Positions 1 through 11,203 of a stretch of 61,974 nucleotides of DNA are shown here, in pieces. The notes under the pieces are model-generated. The model was given only the letters and a program-made list of their open reading frames with translations. It searched no databases and was not told where the DNA came from. The stretch spans positions 1-61,974 of the forward strand of contig NZ_JANWVH010000006.1 in NCBI RefSeq assembly GCF_025056915.1, read 5' to 3'. A program made the translations under genes and the position numbers. Each line of letters begins with the position of its first letter. The first letter of the stretch is position 1. This DNA comes from Meiothermus sp. Its GTDB lineage: Bacteria > Deinococcota > Deinococci > Deinococcales > Thermaceae.

Positions 1-109
1 GCCTGGAAACTCGAAAACATGCGTCTCGGCCCAGACGCAACGCAGACCAGCGTGCCTCACCTCGGTGAGGCCCGTCTCTTTGTCCCTTCTCGTTTTCGTG
101 TGCGGCCAC
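1..109 (+). repeat. Dispersed palindromic element, copy 1 (cut by window edge)
   Basis: This segment matches the element at 55925-56079 from that copy's position 55988 onward. Shared blocks include TGGAAACTCGAAAACATGCG on the left and TTGTCCCTTCTCGTTTTCG on the right, ending in a GCGGCCAC arm. Compared with that copy it carries about 30 extra bases containing their own perfect hairpin (CCTCAC, loop CTCG, GTGAGG). The left terminus lies outside the window. It sits just beyond the 3' end of the small minus-strand gene at 142-405. There is no coding capacity, so it is probably a MITE or REP-like sequence. Confidence 0.75.
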
Positions 110-141
110 GGCGCGATAGGGCCTCATGCACCATGCAGCGC

Positions 142-405
142 TCAGGAACTCGAGCGCACCAGCCTGAACAGGTCGCGGCCCAGGTCGGCGTAGTTGCGCA
201 CATGGCCGGCCTGGTTGCCGTAGGTCAGGTAGAGCACCCGGTGGATGGCCTCGGCGGCCTCCTCGGCGCTCTGGACAGCCGATAGTTTTTCCACGATTTC
301 GGCCACCACCGGCCCATAAAGCGCCTCGAGGGGGGCTAACTCGCCCATGCCTAAAGGGTCGTAGATTTGCAGGTAGGTTTGAACTTGCGCGGCCAGGTCA
401 CCCAT
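142..405 (-). CDS. Small hypothetical protein (87 aa)
   Basis: This is an 87-residue, mostly helical soluble protein that I do not recognise. It has no signal peptide, membrane segment or cysteine motif. The ATG at 405 was chosen because a GGAG stands a few bases upstream; a longer frame reaching 576 would overlap the lipoprotein gene and has unlikely composition. It lies 52 bp downstream of the lipoprotein gene on the same strand, so the two may be co-transcribed. The 3' end faces a copy of the dispersed palindromic element. A conserved protein of unknown function is the most that can be said. Confidence 0.6.
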   Translation of the reverse strand: MGDLAAQVQTYLQIYDPLGMGELAPLEALYGPVVAEIVEKLSAVQSAEEAAEAIHRVLYLTYGNQAGHVRNYADLGRDLFRLVRSSS

Positions 406-457
406 GCTTTTGTCTCCAGATCTCCGTACAAACGGTGAGAGGCGAACCTGGCCCGGT

Positions 458-1135
458 CTAGGGGGCAGGGGTGACCGTAAAAGGGGCGCTCTCCCCCAGG
501 GCCAGGTTGAACTGGCCGGGCACGAGGGGGGGGTCGGTGCTGATGTTGCTGCTGGCGGCATAGACCTCCACCGCATAGGAATGGGCGGGGTTCAGGTTGA
601 GGTTGCTAAAGCTGGTGCTCTGTGCCGCGATGAGGTTGCGGGCGACCACGGTGTTGGTGGTGCGGTTGACCAGGCGCACCAGATAGGCTGTGGCCCCACT
701 GCTGGCCGTCCAGGAGGCCTGAACCGCCTTGGTGGTGGGGTTGCTGCCGATGCTGACCGTGGGCTGGGCCAGAACGGCGCTGGCATCCACGCTCACGCTG
801 ACCTGCACTGTTTGGCCGTCGAGGGTGGTTGAAAAGGTGTAGGTGCCGCTGGTGAGGGTTTTGGAGGCGTCCCACCCAAACTCCCACCAGACCCCCGAGG
901 GTGTCCGGGCCGAAGCGCTTTGCAGGGTGAGGGTCTCGTTGTAGCCGCCCGGGCCGCTCACGCTCACATTAATGCTGTTGGGCTGCTGCTGGGGCCTGAG
1001 CACCAGGATGTAGGCCCGACCGGTGGTGGCGGCCTTGTAGGTACCGATGGAAGCCTGAAGTTTGGCCTGGGGAGCGCTCGAGCACCCACTCAAAAGGGCC
1101 AGCGCTGCGATTCCGGCAAGCAGATAGCGTTTCAC
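458..1135 (-). CDS. Predicted lipoprotein with a fibronectin type III-like domain
   Basis: The 225-residue product begins with a basic n-region, a hydrophobic stretch and the lipobox LLSGC, so it should be processed by signal peptidase II and anchored through Cys18. The rest is rich in Ser, Thr, Val and Asn. Residues about 125-205 read like a fibronectin type III beta-sandwich, with spaced W, Y and L positions and a YAVEVYA strand. No catalytic motif is visible, so a binding or structural envelope role is likely. The start is GTG, preceded by GAGGTGA. The small gene at 142-405 follows on the same strand. Confidence 0.8.
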   Translation of the reverse strand: MKRYLLAGIAALALLSGCSSAPQAKLQASIGTYKAATTGRAYILVLRPQQQPNSINVSVSGPGGYNETLTLQSASARTPSGVWWEFGWDASKTLTSGTYTFSTTLDGQTVQVSVSVDASAVLAQPTVSIGSNPTTKAVQASWTASSGATAYLVRLVNRTTNTVVARNLIAAQSTSFSNLNLNPAHSYAVEVYAASSNISTDPPLVPGQFNLALGESAPFTVTPAP

Positions 1136-1187
1136 ACATCACCTCGAGGCCCAAGCCTAAACCACGAGTATGAGAAACCTGCCAACC

Positions 1188-1544
1188 TCAGGGCTGGTGG
1201 TACTTGAACACCTTTATGGCGCAGCCGTTGGGGTCGCGCAGGATGAAGCCGTAAGGGCCCTGCTGCTGGCGGTAGGTCTCGCGCAGGTCGTGCTCGATGG
1301 GGAGCCGGGCCGAGAGCCGTTCGTACCAGGCATCCACCTGGGCAAAGTCTTCGAGCAGGGGGCCCAGGTAGGTCAGAGTACCGGGGTCGGGGGGCGAGGT
1401 GGTTCGGTCAAAGCGCAGGACAAAGCCATCGGGGACGTTAACCCACACCGCGCCGCCCGCACCGTCGTGGCGTACCCTGGGGAGCCCCAGGGTTTCTTGG
1501 TAGTAGTCTCGGGTGGCCTCGAGCCGTCTGGGCTTCAGGGCGAT
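1188..1544 (-). CDS. VOC/glyoxalase-fold protein, start codon unresolved
   Basis: The translated frame resembles a single vicinal-oxygen-chelate (glyoxalase/bleomycin-resistance) domain. It has an opening strand and helix (LQQIALKPRRLEATRDYYQE, LGLP), then GFVLRFDR, and a typical closing YGFILRDPNGCAIKVFKYHQ. The metal-chelating positions cannot be fixed by eye. The frame is open from the rpoD stop codon (1569-1571), in the same frame as rpoD, but has no ATG, GTG or TTG before the GTG at 1448. Starting there would remove the first beta-alpha unit. Candidate non-canonical starts are ATC at 1544 or CTG at 1538. The gene immediately follows rpoD and is probably translated from the same mRNA. Confidence 0.6.
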   Translation of the reverse strand: MALKPRRLEATRDYYQETLGLPRVRHDGAGGAVWVNVPDGFVLRFDRTTSPPDPGTLTYLGPLLEDFAQVDAWYERLSARLPIEHDLRETYRQQQGPYGFILRDPNGCAIKVFKYHQP

Positions 1545-1568
1545 CTGCTGGAGTCGTGGCCTGAGGCT

Positions 1569-3806
<2,238 letters not shown>

Positions 3807-3865
3807 GCGGTTCACCTCCCAGTGAGGGGCCCAGGGCCTCCGGCGATGCCGGTACTGCAGCGGCT

Positions 3866-4966
3866 TCAATCCAACTTGTGGGCCAGCAGAACTTTGTGGC
3901 TATCCACGGCCAGGGTGCGCACGGTGGCAAAGCGGGCCTCGAGCAAGGGCTCGTAGGGGAGGAAACGGTTTGCCACAAGATAAAACTTCCCGCCCCTCTC
4001 CAGGCGGGCGTAGGCGGCTTCCACAAATGCAATGGCGGTTTCTAGCACGACAAGGCCCCCCACGTGAAACGGGGGGTTGGACACTATGGTATTGAAAGTT
4101 TGCCCCGGTGTCAAGGCCTCGTCCACATCGGAATGCAGCACGGTGGCCTCTTGACCCAAGTTGTGCCGGGCCGATAGCACACTGGGCCAGTCGTCCTCGA
4201 GGAGGGTCAGGCTCCGAGCCCGGCCCACCAGGGGGCGGCTCAGGGCGCCATACCCCCCGCCGATGTCCAGGACGTGGCCCGGCTGGTCGGGCAGCGCCCG
4301 CAGCAACATGGCGCTGCCTTGGTCAAGGTGCCCACCGGAAAAAACCCCGGGTAAACAGGCAAAATGCAGGGTCTGGCCCTGAACCTCGCAGGTGAAGGAC
4401 TGCCAGGGGGCGGGTCGTTCGGGGGCAGGTTTCTCTTTTTCCAGCACCGCCACCCGCAAAGCGCCCTCGCGCCTGACCAGCTGGCCATAGCCCAGCAACT
4501 CCTGGGCCAGCCTGAAATAGCGCTCGAAGCCCTTGTCCTTGCTGCCAGCTATCCAAAGCCGCCCCCCGCTCCGCAGGGCTTGGGCCGCTCCCAGCAACGA
4601 TAATTCCACGTACCGTGTCCCCCGGTTGGCGGGCAGAACCAGGGCAACCAGGTCGGTTGAGGCAGGCTCGGTTTCCCAGGGCAGTCCCCGTGTGAGCCTG
4701 ATGGAATCGCCAAAACTGGCTGTCAGGCAGCGCAGGGCCGCCCTCGAGGTCTCGATGGCTTGCGTCACAAGCCCAGACTGGCGCAGGGCATGGGTGACCA
4801 GGCCGATGCCCGGGTTGAGGTCGAGGGCGGTTTCACCCCAGGGCTCCAGGCAGCGCGCCAGCAGCTCGTAGGCGGGATCGGCCAGCCCCCGTGCCCCCGG
4901 TTTGACGTAGAGGTGCCCTCCGGGGACGGGGGTTTTGTGCAGGGTGTGGTACGCCTCGAGGGTCAT
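3866..4966 (-). CDS. rsmC: Class I SAM-dependent rRNA (guanine-N2-)-methyltransferase, RsmC-like
   Basis: The 366-residue protein has a degenerate N-terminal methyltransferase-like half and a catalytic C-terminal half, the RsmC/RlmG layout. The C-terminal half shows the SAM loop [15 protein letters not shown] (residues about 230-245) and the catalytic NPPFH motif (about 290-294) of N2-guanine and N6-adenine methyltransferases. The family modifies 16S rRNA G1207 in bacteria; the exact target here is inferred. Its ATG overlaps the tsaB stop codon by 4 bp, indicating translational coupling, and rpoD follows. Confidence 0.82.
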   Translation of the reverse strand: MTLEAYHTLHKTPVPGGHLYVKPGARGLADPAYELLARCLEPWGETALDLNPGIGLVTHALRQSGLVTQAIETSRAALRCLTASFGDSIRLTRGLPWETEPASTDLVALVLPANRGTRYVELSLLGAAQALRSGGRLWIAGSKDKGFERYFRLAQELLGYGQLVRREGALRVAVLEKEKPAPERPAPWQSFTCEVQGQTLHFACLPGVFSGGHLDQGSAMLLRALPDQPGHVLDIGGGYGALSRPLVGRARSLTLLEDDWPSVLSARHNLGQEATVLHSDVDEALTPGQTFNTIVSNPPFHVGGLVVLETAIAFVEAAYARLERGGKFYLVANRFLPYEPLLEARFATVRTLAVDSHKVLLAHKLD

Positions 4967-5493
4967 AAGTACAGAGGCTCAACCAGAATGCGCCCGGCCT
5001 GAAAGGCTTTGATGCCGAGGTGGGCCAGAGCCCTGCCCGAGGGGGGTTGATCGAGAACCAGCAGCCCGGTGGGTTGCAAGACGTCCAGTCGGCTGCGATG
5101 GGGGGCTTGGAGGGTTTCTGACCTGGTTTCTTCAATTTGGTAGCTGGCGGTGTAGCAAAGCCCGTTGCGGGTGGTCTGGGCTACCGTGACCGCTCCCCGG
5201 TAGCGCAGGGCGGTGGCTTCCAGGGTATCTACCCCGGTGACCGGAACCCCCAGGCCTCGAGCCAGCCCCAACCCCGCCGCAATGCCCACCCGCAGCCCGG
5301 TATAGGAGCCCGGCCCCCGCCCCACGGCGATTCCGTCCAGGTCAGGCAGCCCAATGCCGGCCTGGTGCAGGAAAGCCTCGAGTTCCCCCCACAGCACCTC
5401 GGCGTGGCGGCGCCCCAGGCGAACGGCCCGCTCGGCATGGGGTAGGCCCAAAACCAAATAAGGCGTGGCGGTGTCGAGTGCAAGCACCAGCAC
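4963..5493 (-). CDS. tsaB: tRNA threonylcarbamoyladenosine biosynthesis protein TsaB
   Basis: TsaB is the non-catalytic partner of TsaD in forming t6A37 on ANN-decoding tRNAs. The protein belongs to the ASKHA fold, with the early strand LALDTATPYLVLG and the signature GRGPGSYTGLRVGIA. At 176 residues it is shorter than the E. coli protein (about 230), which I understand to be usual in this lineage. The GTG at 5493 was chosen because it opens the first beta-strand and lies six bases after a TATACT -10 box, consistent with a leaderless mRNA. It is the first gene of the tsaB-rsmC-rpoD series. Confidence 0.88.
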   Translation of the reverse strand: MLVLALDTATPYLVLGLPHAERAVRLGRRHAEVLWGELEAFLHQAGIGLPDLDGIAVGRGPGSYTGLRVGIAAGLGLARGLGVPVTGVDTLEATALRYRGAVTVAQTTRNGLCYTASYQIEETRSETLQAPHRSRLDVLQPTGLLVLDQPPSGRALAHLGIKAFQAGRILVEPLYL

Positions 5494-5499
5494 CAGAGG

Positions 5500-5505
5500 A
5501 GTATA
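5500..5505 (-). promoter_or_regulatory. -10 box (TATACT) of leaderless tsaB
   Basis: TATACT on the minus strand ends six bases before the tsaB GTG. No Shine-Dalgarno sequence lies between them. The -35 region is weak. The spacing matches several other starts in this window. Confidence 0.5.
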
Positions 5506-5693
5506 GCAGTGAGGGAAGCCAGAAGCCCGCTCTTTGGCATAGGATGCCAGCAAGGCCCTTGCCTGGCCCTACCGCATTGGCCAGTGTGCATCCTCCGCAG
5601 GGCCGGTGTTGCCCTGGGTTAGGAAGAGGAAGCGGCCCGGCCAGCAGCATGAAACCTAGCCCCCGCTGCTCGCTTGCTGCTAGACTTGGGGCC

Positions 5694-6476
5694 ATGAAAT
5701 TGGCGATTGTGGGAGTGGGCAAGATGGGTAAAAGCATTCTGGAGGGCCTGTTGCGGGCGGAGATGCTCGAGCCCAGCGAGATTGGGATTCTGGATACCCC
5801 CGAGCGTGCCCAGGAAGTAGCCCGCGAGACCGGTGTCAGCCCTTTGCGCCTGGAAGACCTGCGGCGCTGCGAGCGCATATTGCTGAGCGTACAGCCCAAA
5901 GACCTTGCGGCCCTGGCCCCGCAGGTGGCCCATCCCAACATTGGCTATATCTCCATTATGGCCGGGGTTTCCACCGCAGTGCTTTCGCGTCGGCTGGGCA
6001 CCCGGCGGGTGGTGCGGTGTATGCCCAACCTGGCGGCCACCATCGGTAAAAGCTCCACCGCCATTACCGGCCCCCGCGAAGCCGAAGAAGCCGGAGATCT
6101 GGAGTTCACGCGAAACCTGTTTGCCACCGTGGGCGATGTCTACGACCTGCCCGAGCGCCTGTTCGATGCCTTTACCGGTATGTCGGCCTCGGCTCCGGCC
6201 TATGTGGCGGTGGTGGCGGAAGCCCTGGCCGATGGGGGGGTCAAGCTGGGCATTCCACGGTCTCAGGCGCTGCGCCTTGCCGCCGATGTCCTGATTGCCA
6301 CCGGCGAACTCCTGCGAAAGAAGCACCCGGCGGTGCTGAAGGACGAGGTCAGCAGCCCGGGCGGCACCACCATTCACGGTCTGGCGGCCCTCGAGGCCCG
6401 GGCAGTCCGGGCGGCCCTGATTGAGGCGGTGGAAGCCGCGACCCTGCGCGGGCACGAACTGGGAAAGGAAGAGTAG
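5694..6476 (+). CDS. proC: Pyrroline-5-carboxylate reductase
   Basis: ProC reduces 1-pyrroline-5-carboxylate to proline with NAD(P)H in the cytoplasm. The 260-residue product opens with the Rossmann motif [12 protein letters not shown] and closes with the family signature [15 protein letters not shown] (about residues 218-232). The length is typical. The ATG at 5694 is preceded by TAGACT seven bases upstream and no Shine-Dalgarno sequence, suggesting a leaderless transcript. It is divergent from tsaB with a 200-bp gap. Confidence 0.95.
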   Translation: MKLAIVGVGKMGKSILEGLLRAEMLEPSEIGILDTPERAQEVARETGVSPLRLEDLRRCERILLSVQPKDLAALAPQVAHPNIGYISIMAGVSTAVLSRRLGTRRVVRCMPNLAATIGKSSTAITGPREAEEAGDLEFTRNLFATVGDVYDLPERLFDAFTGMSASAPAYVAVVAEALADGGVKLGIPRSQALRLAADVLIATGELLRKKHPAVLKDEVSSPGGTTIHGLAALEARAVRAALIEAVEAATLRGHELGKEE

Positions 6477-6611
6477 CGCCCCGTCCTCGGTTTGCAATGG
6501 CAACTCACCCGAGCGTCGCTCAGCCGAAAGAACCACCGCGACCCCGAATGGGGCCTGGGTTCGGGCCGAATGCACGTTAACTTTCCCCAGCGGGGCGTAG
6601 CATGAATAAGG

Positions 6612-7163
6612 ATGAAGCGCTTCTTGACTTTTGCATGGCTGCTGCTGGGGGTGCTGGCGGCGCCTACCGCCTACTACCCCAATGGCATTGGCTACTCCTG
6701 GACCTATTCCTCCGGCATGGAGCAGGTGTTTACGCGGGAGCAAAACGGCATGCTGGTGTTCGAGCGACGGCTCGCCAATCAGCCGGTCAGCGCCGACCTG
6801 CTGCGCTACACCCCGGACAAAGGGGTGCTTCTGGAGGGTTTGATTGTGGGGCAGGCGGTGCAGCGCTACAACCCCCCTCTGCAACTGTATCCAGCTCCCC
6901 CATTGGTGCTGGGGCAGGAGTGGGGTGGGCGCAGCAATTTCGGCGGCCAGAGTGTGGCCCTGCTGGGCAAGGTCTTGCGCATCGAGGGGGTCAATGTTCC
7001 GGCGGGCCGCTTCAACGCCTACGTGATTCGCACCTCCACCGTCACCAGCGGCGGTGGCAGTCAGGTGATGGAGATATTTTTTGTTCCTGGGGTGGGCATC
7101 GTCCGCTACGCCACCCCGGATGGTGGAACCATTGACCTGGTGAAGTTCAGTGTGCCTAAATAG
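6612..7163 (+). CDS. Exported protein of unknown function (183 aa)
   Basis: I do not recognise a family. The N-terminus MKRFLTFAWLLLGVLAAPTA is a good Sec signal peptide with no lipobox cysteine, so the mature protein should be periplasmic or envelope-associated. The remainder is beta-rich, with regularly spaced G, V and Y residues. The ATG at 6612 follows a TAGCAT box by eight bases. The gene ends three bases before the adenosine-specific kinase gene, so the two are probably co-transcribed, though their products act in different compartments. Confidence 0.7.
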   Translation: MKRFLTFAWLLLGVLAAPTAYYPNGIGYSWTYSSGMEQVFTREQNGMLVFERRLANQPVSADLLRYTPDKGVLLEGLIVGQAVQRYNPPLQLYPAPPLVLGQEWGGRSNFGGQSVALLGKVLRIEGVNVPAGRFNAYVIRTSTVTSGGGSQVMEIFFVPGVGIVRYATPDGGTIDLVKFSVPK

Positions 7164-7166
7164 GGC

Positions 7167-7655
7167 ATGGAACTTCAAGTTGTACGGATTGAGAACCCGG
7201 ACAATCTGAACGTTATTCTGGGTCAGAGCCACTTCATCAAGACGGTCGAGGACCTGCACGAAGCCCTGGTGACGGCGGTGCCAGGCATCCAGTTTGGGCT
7301 GGCTTTTTGCGAGGCCTCCGGCAAGCGCCTGATCCGCAAGAGTGGCACTTCGGCGGAGCTGGTCGAGCTGGCCGCGCGCAACGCCCAGGCCATCGGGGCG
7401 GGCCATTCTTTCTTGATTGTGCTGGGCGAGGGTTTCTTCCCCATCAATGTGCTCCATGCGGTGAGGGCCACCCCCGAAGTGGTGCGGATTTTTGCCGCCA
7501 CAGCCAACCCGCTCTCGGTGATTGTGGCCGAACAAGACGACCAGCGCGGCATCCTGGGGGTTCTGGATGGATATAAGCCGCTCGGGGTCGAGACCGAGGA
7601 AGATGTCCAGTGGCGCAAGGACATTTTGCGCCGGTTCGGTTACAAGCTTGGCTAG
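7167..7655 (+). CDS. Adenosine-specific kinase family protein (DUF355)
   Basis: The 162-residue protein matches the adenosine-specific kinase family first described in archaea (Pfam adenosine_kin). Its strongest block reads HAVRATPEVVRIFAATANP followed by LSVIVAE, with IENPDNLNVILGQSHFIKTV at the start. The biochemical role as an adenosine kinase rests on very limited work on archaeal members and should be held loosely. Its start is three bases after the stop of the exported-protein gene, so translation is probably coupled. About 340 non-coding bases follow. Confidence 0.8.
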   Translation: MELQVVRIENPDNLNVILGQSHFIKTVEDLHEALVTAVPGIQFGLAFCEASGKRLIRKSGTSAELVELAARNAQAIGAGHSFLIVLGEGFFPINVLHAVRATPEVVRIFAATANPLSVIVAEQDDQRGILGVLDGYKPLGVETEEDVQWRKDILRRFGYKLG

Positions 7656-7991
7656 CCCGACTCGATGCCAGCCAATCCCCTCACCCGCGGCAACCCACGC
7701 TGCACTTGTCGTTTTGGGATGGCGTATGCGGAGCAGGCGGAAGGGTTTTTGCAGTCAAATCCAGGTTGCAGCCCCCATCCGCGGCGATGCGCCATTGCCA
7801 CCACCCATGACGCAAACACCCTGTGGTGAATCTATGGGGCGCCCCTAAGGTAGGGGAGAGTAAGGGGAGTTGCTGCCTTCTCGCGCAGGGGGTAGGGTAC
7901 GAACTGACTTTGTGCAGTTGACCTGAACAGCGGGGGCTTGAAGCGCAGGCAACACTGGGGGCTATGGGGGTTGGGTTATGATTCACTTGCT
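7656..7991. other. Non-coding gap before bcp
   Basis: No gene is evident. A TATGAT box at 7977-7982 lies nine bases before the bcp ATG and is its probable -10. A short GGGGCGCCCC palindrome near 7840 is the only other symmetric feature. No convincing terminator with a T-run follows the adenosine-kinase gene. Confidence 0.4.
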
Positions 7992-8468
7992 ATGCCGAAC
8001 GTTGGCGACCCTGCACCAAACTTTAGCTTGCCCGACCAGGAAGGAAACACGCATACGCTATCGAACTACCGGGGGCGGTGGGTGGTGCTTTATTTCTACC
8101 CCAAAGACGACACCCCAGGCTGCACCAAGGAAGCCTGCAACTTCCGTGACGAAAAAGGTCGCCTGGAAGAGCTGGGGGCGGTGGTGTTCGGGGTGTCTGC
8201 CGACCCTGTGGAAAGCCACCGGAAGTTTCATGGCAAGTACGGCCTCAACTTTCCGCTGCTCTCCGACCCCGACCAAAAGACGATTCGCGCCTATGGAGCC
8301 TGGGGCCTCAAGCGCTTCATGGGCAAGGAATACGAAGGTGTCCTGCGGCAAACCTTCCTGATAGACCCCGAGGGCCGCGTTGCGAAAATATGGGAGACAG
8401 TCAGGCCCGACGAGCACGCCCTCGAGGTGGCCGATGCCCTGGTTGAGCTAAAAAAGCAAGCGGTTTGA
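7992..8468 (+). CDS. bcp: Thioredoxin-dependent thiol peroxidase, Bcp/PrxQ type
   Basis: Bcp reduces hydrogen peroxide and organic hydroperoxides using thioredoxin. The 158-residue product has the family motif YPKDDTPGCTKEACNFRD. Peroxidatic Cys44 is followed five residues later by Cys49, the resolving cysteine of the atypical 2-Cys class. Length and the closing DPEGRVAKIW strand are typical. The ATG at 7992 was chosen because it begins the conserved MPNVGDPAPNFSLPDQ; the upstream in-frame extension is not conserved-looking. A TATGAT box lies just upstream. Confidence 0.95.
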   Translation: MPNVGDPAPNFSLPDQEGNTHTLSNYRGRWVVLYFYPKDDTPGCTKEACNFRDEKGRLEELGAVVFGVSADPVESHRKFHGKYGLNFPLLSDPDQKTIRAYGAWGLKRFMGKEYEGVLRQTFLIDPEGRVAKIWETVRPDEHALEVADALVELKKQAV

Positions 8469-8530
8469 GGCCTGGCCAAGAGCTTGTGCAACCCTGGAAA
8501 AACCGGGCCTAAAGCGGGAGGGCGGCCCCA

Positions 8531-8699
8531 TCGCACCCTTCACATTCGCGACCGCCCGTGAAAACGGGCATGTGTCTGGGCCTGGACGCATGTTGCGCTC
8601 TCAAGTGTGGGCCAGACCCAGGCCTGGGTTGCGGGTTCCTGGCGCCGCTGTTCCTCGGCTTTCTCGAATGCGAACGATCCTAAATATGTGCAGAGCGCT
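8531..8699 (-). repeat. Dispersed palindromic element, copy 2
   Basis: Read on the minus strand, this segment aligns with the copy at 55925-56079. Shared blocks are GCTCT.CACA near one end, CATTCGAG, GAACAG.GGC.GCC.GGAA, AACATGCGTCC.GGCCCAG.CACA, CGTTTTC.GGGCGG and a TGTGAAG end. It carries an extra palindromic insert (CCCAGGCCTGGG). It fills the gap between convergent bcp and lemA, ending a few bases from the lemA stop. Confidence 0.65.
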
Positions 8700-8705
8700 C
8701 AAGCT

Positions 8706-9248
8706 CTAAAAATTCACGCTGGGCACCTGGCGGGTGGCTTCGTCGGTCTCGAAGAAGGGCTTGGGCCGCTTCCCGAGCGGCTGGGCCACGAACATGCCAG
8801 GGATGGTGGTGACGGTGTTGTTGTAGTCCAGCACGGTGTCGTTGAAGAACTGCCGGGAGTAGGCGATTTTGTTCTCGGTTTCCTCGAGCTGCTCCTGCAA
8901 CTCGCGGAAGTTGGCGTCGGCCTTGAGCGCGGGGTAGGCCTCGGCGATGGCGAACACGCTGCGCAAGGCCTGGGTGAGCTGGTTGGAGGCCGCCGACTTT
9001 TCCTCGATGCTGCCCGCAGCGAGCATGCGTTCGCGGGCCTGGGTCACGCGGTCGAACACCCCGGTCTCGTGGGCGGCGTAGCCCTTGACGGCGTTGACCA
9101 GGTTGGGGATTAAGTCGTTGCGCCGCTTGAGCTGCACGTCTACCTGGGAAAGTGCGTTGTTAACACGATTTTCCAGGGTGATGATGCGGTTGTAGTAGAA
9201 GATGAAAAGAGCGACCACCAGCAGAACCAGAATCAACAAAATCTCCAT
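8706..9248 (-). CDS. LemA family membrane-anchored protein
   Basis: The 180-residue product has one N-terminal transmembrane helix (EILLILVLLVVALFIFYYN) and then the helical LemA core, with RVNNALSQVDVQLKRRNDLI and LVNAVKGYAAHE. The family has a four-helix bundle outside an N-out membrane anchor; its biochemical role is unknown. It lies 23 bp downstream of the DUF2207 gene on the same strand, a pairing common in many bacteria. Its 3' end abuts a copy of the dispersed palindromic element. Confidence 0.9.
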   Translation of the reverse strand: MEILLILVLLVVALFIFYYNRIITLENRVNNALSQVDVQLKRRNDLIPNLVNAVKGYAAHETGVFDRVTQARERMLAAGSIEEKSAASNQLTQALRSVFAIAEAYPALKADANFRELQEQLEETENKIAYSRQFFNDTVLDYNNTVTTIPGMFVAQPLGKRPKPFFETDEATRQVPSVNF

Positions 9249-9271
9249 GCTTCATGCCTCCTTGTGTCCCA

Positions 9272-11167
9272 TTATCGGGCCCCGCTGGAACCGCCGCCAC
9301 CGGAAGAGCCCCCGCTCGAGCTTCCCCCAAAGCCCCCGCCAGCGCCACCGGAAGAAGGTTTGAGGGCCCGCTCGAGGCTCTCCAGGTTGCGGGTGATCTG
9401 CTCGAGGCCCCCGGTCATACGGCTGATTTGCTCCAGCATGTCGTGGCTCGAAGCCACCTGGGCCGCCTGGCCGGGCGAGCCAGGAATCCAGCGCGGCGCG
9501 GTCATCACCTCGGGCCGCCGCCGGGCAATCTGCCTCAAATTCCGCAGGTAACGCTCGGCCACCCCCAGAGCAGCGGCATAGACAAAGTGATAGTCCCACA
9601 TTTTGAAGTGTTCCGGGGGCGCCGATTCCATCTGTGAAAAATCGGCCAGGAAGTTGCGATAAGCCCGCCAGCGCCGGGCGTTGAGCAGTTTGTCCGGCAT
9701 CCAGCGGGTCAGCACGTTGAAGGCCAGCAAACCCATTACCAGCAGGCCGATGCCCGAGAGTACCCCGCTGCCCATGAGAACCCCGACCCAGAGGGGTTCG
9801 CCCAGCCGATCCAGCAAAATGGGGCCCAGGGTCAGCGAGAGCAGCAAGAATAAAAAGCCCAGCCCCACCGACCACCCGCCCCAGCGCACCGCGGCCCGCC
9901 CACTGTTTTCGTCCAGCAGCTTTCCGTGCGCCGCCTCGTAGATGGCCCTCGGGCGGCGGCTCAGGCTGGTCAGCAGACTCGGGTGCTGCTGGAAGTACTT
10001 CTTGAGTGCGTCGGGCCGCACCACCCCTTCCTGCCCGGCAACGGCCCGCAGCAGGTTCCAGACCTCGATTTCCAGGCCGGTGGCATCTTCTGGCAGGGCC
10101 ACCAGTTTGAAATGGGTCTCGGTTCCGCCAAAGAGCCCCAGCGGGCCTGTGTTCTCGTGACGGATAAGCTCCACCGAGCCCCGCCGGGCGAAATCGAGCA
10201 GGGTGGCCGAAATCATCCGGCCCAGCATCTCGGGGCCGGGGTCGGTCTGGGTCATCACATAGGGCACCATTCCGGGCGGGATTGGCTCGGCGGGTTCGCG
10301 GTAGTAGCGGCCCACCTCTTCGGTGCGGGGTTCCCGGCCATAGCGCTGGTAGGCCTGGGTGAAGAGCGCAGCCAGCACCAGGAATAGCCCCAGCGGCCCA
10401 GCGGCCAGCCCCCAGGCCCAGCCGGGCACCTGCTGGTTTTCAATGAGCCTGCGGGCGCGCTCGCGGAAGGCCCGGGTTTCGGCCTCGGTCTCCTTGAGCC
10501 ACTGCTCGAAGCGGGGCTCGTTCAGGCTGCGGAAGTTGAAAGCCCGGGCATCCAGAATAACCCGCGCCCGCACGAACTCGTCCTGGCTCACCGGGGCTAG
10601 CTGCACCGTGGCGACCCGTTTGGCCTGGTCGAACTCGAGCGTTCCTAAGCGCCCCCGCCCGGTGAATATGAAGACCCGGAACCGCTCCGGCACGGCCTGC
10701 GGGGCATGGATGCGCAAGAGGTAGCTATCCACCGCTGCATGAAAGGGTTCCAGCACCTGCCGGTCGAAAAGCGCCGCATCGCGGGCCACGGTGACCTCGC
10801 CGGTGAGGGTATAGCGGATTCGGAAGGTGCGGCTTTGGTTCTCGGCCAGCACCGGCAGGTTGCCCGAGGGGTCGGGGGGGCCGGCGGTCAGGCTGATGCG
10901 GTTGCCCTGCACCTCGTAGCGGATGGGTCGGCCATCGTCGAGGGCGCTGGCCTCTTCGAAGCGCACCTGCCCCCCTCGGCGGGGGTCAATCTCCAGAAAA
11001 ACCTCGCGAAAGGCCCCCTCGAAGCGCCAGGTGCGCACATCCACCACCCGCACCCGGCCATCGGCCTCCAGGTACACCTCCTGTTCGACCCGCTCGAGGG
11101 AGTAGCTCTTCGCCCAGGCCAGCCCCAGGAGGGCCAGCGCCCATAGCCACCCGCGCAGGAGGTTCAC
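9272..11167 (-). CDS. DUF2207 family membrane protein (YciQ-like)
   Basis: The 631-residue protein starts with a signal-like helix, followed by a beta-rich extracytoplasmic DUF2207 domain of about 200 residues opening SYSLERVEQEVYLEADGRVR. A transmembrane helix lies near residue 250 and a hydrophobic pair near 430-480. A cytoplasmic region precedes a Gly/Ser-only tail (GGAGGGFGG, GGSSGGGG). The family's function is unknown; the lemA gene downstream suggests a joint envelope role. The start is GTG at 11167. TAGGCT ends six bases before it, with no ribosome binding site in between, which points to a leaderless mRNA. Confidence 0.85.
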   Translation of the reverse strand: MNLLRGWLWALALLGLAWAKSYSLERVEQEVYLEADGRVRVVDVRTWRFEGAFREVFLEIDPRRGGQVRFEEASALDDGRPIRYEVQGNRISLTAGPPDPSGNLPVLAENQSRTFRIRYTLTGEVTVARDAALFDRQVLEPFHAAVDSYLLRIHAPQAVPERFRVFIFTGRGRLGTLEFDQAKRVATVQLAPVSQDEFVRARVILDARAFNFRSLNEPRFEQWLKETEAETRAFRERARRLIENQQVPGWAWGLAAGPLGLFLVLAALFTQAYQRYGREPRTEEVGRYYREPAEPIPPGMVPYVMTQTDPGPEMLGRMISATLLDFARRGSVELIRHENTGPLGLFGGTETHFKLVALPEDATGLEIEVWNLLRAVAGQEGVVRPDALKKYFQQHPSLLTSLSRRPRAIYEAAHGKLLDENSGRAAVRWGGWSVGLGFLFLLLSLTLGPILLDRLGEPLWVGVLMGSGVLSGIGLLVMGLLAFNVLTRWMPDKLLNARRWRAYRNFLADFSQMESAPPEHFKMWDYHFVYAAALGVAERYLRNLRQIARRRPEVMTAPRWIPGSPGQAAQVASSHDMLEQISRMTGGLEQITRNLESLERALKPSSGGAGGGFGGSSSGGSSGGGGSSGAR

Positions 11168-11203
11168 CCCATCAGCCTACCCTAGGTTGAACTGCGGCAT
11201 GGT

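Noticed and set aside
5619-7535. 638-codon minus-strand frame opposite proC, the exported-protein gene and the adenosine kinase gene
   Set aside because: It spans three well-supported plus-strand genes and has the His/Gln/Gly-rich composition of an antisense shadow.
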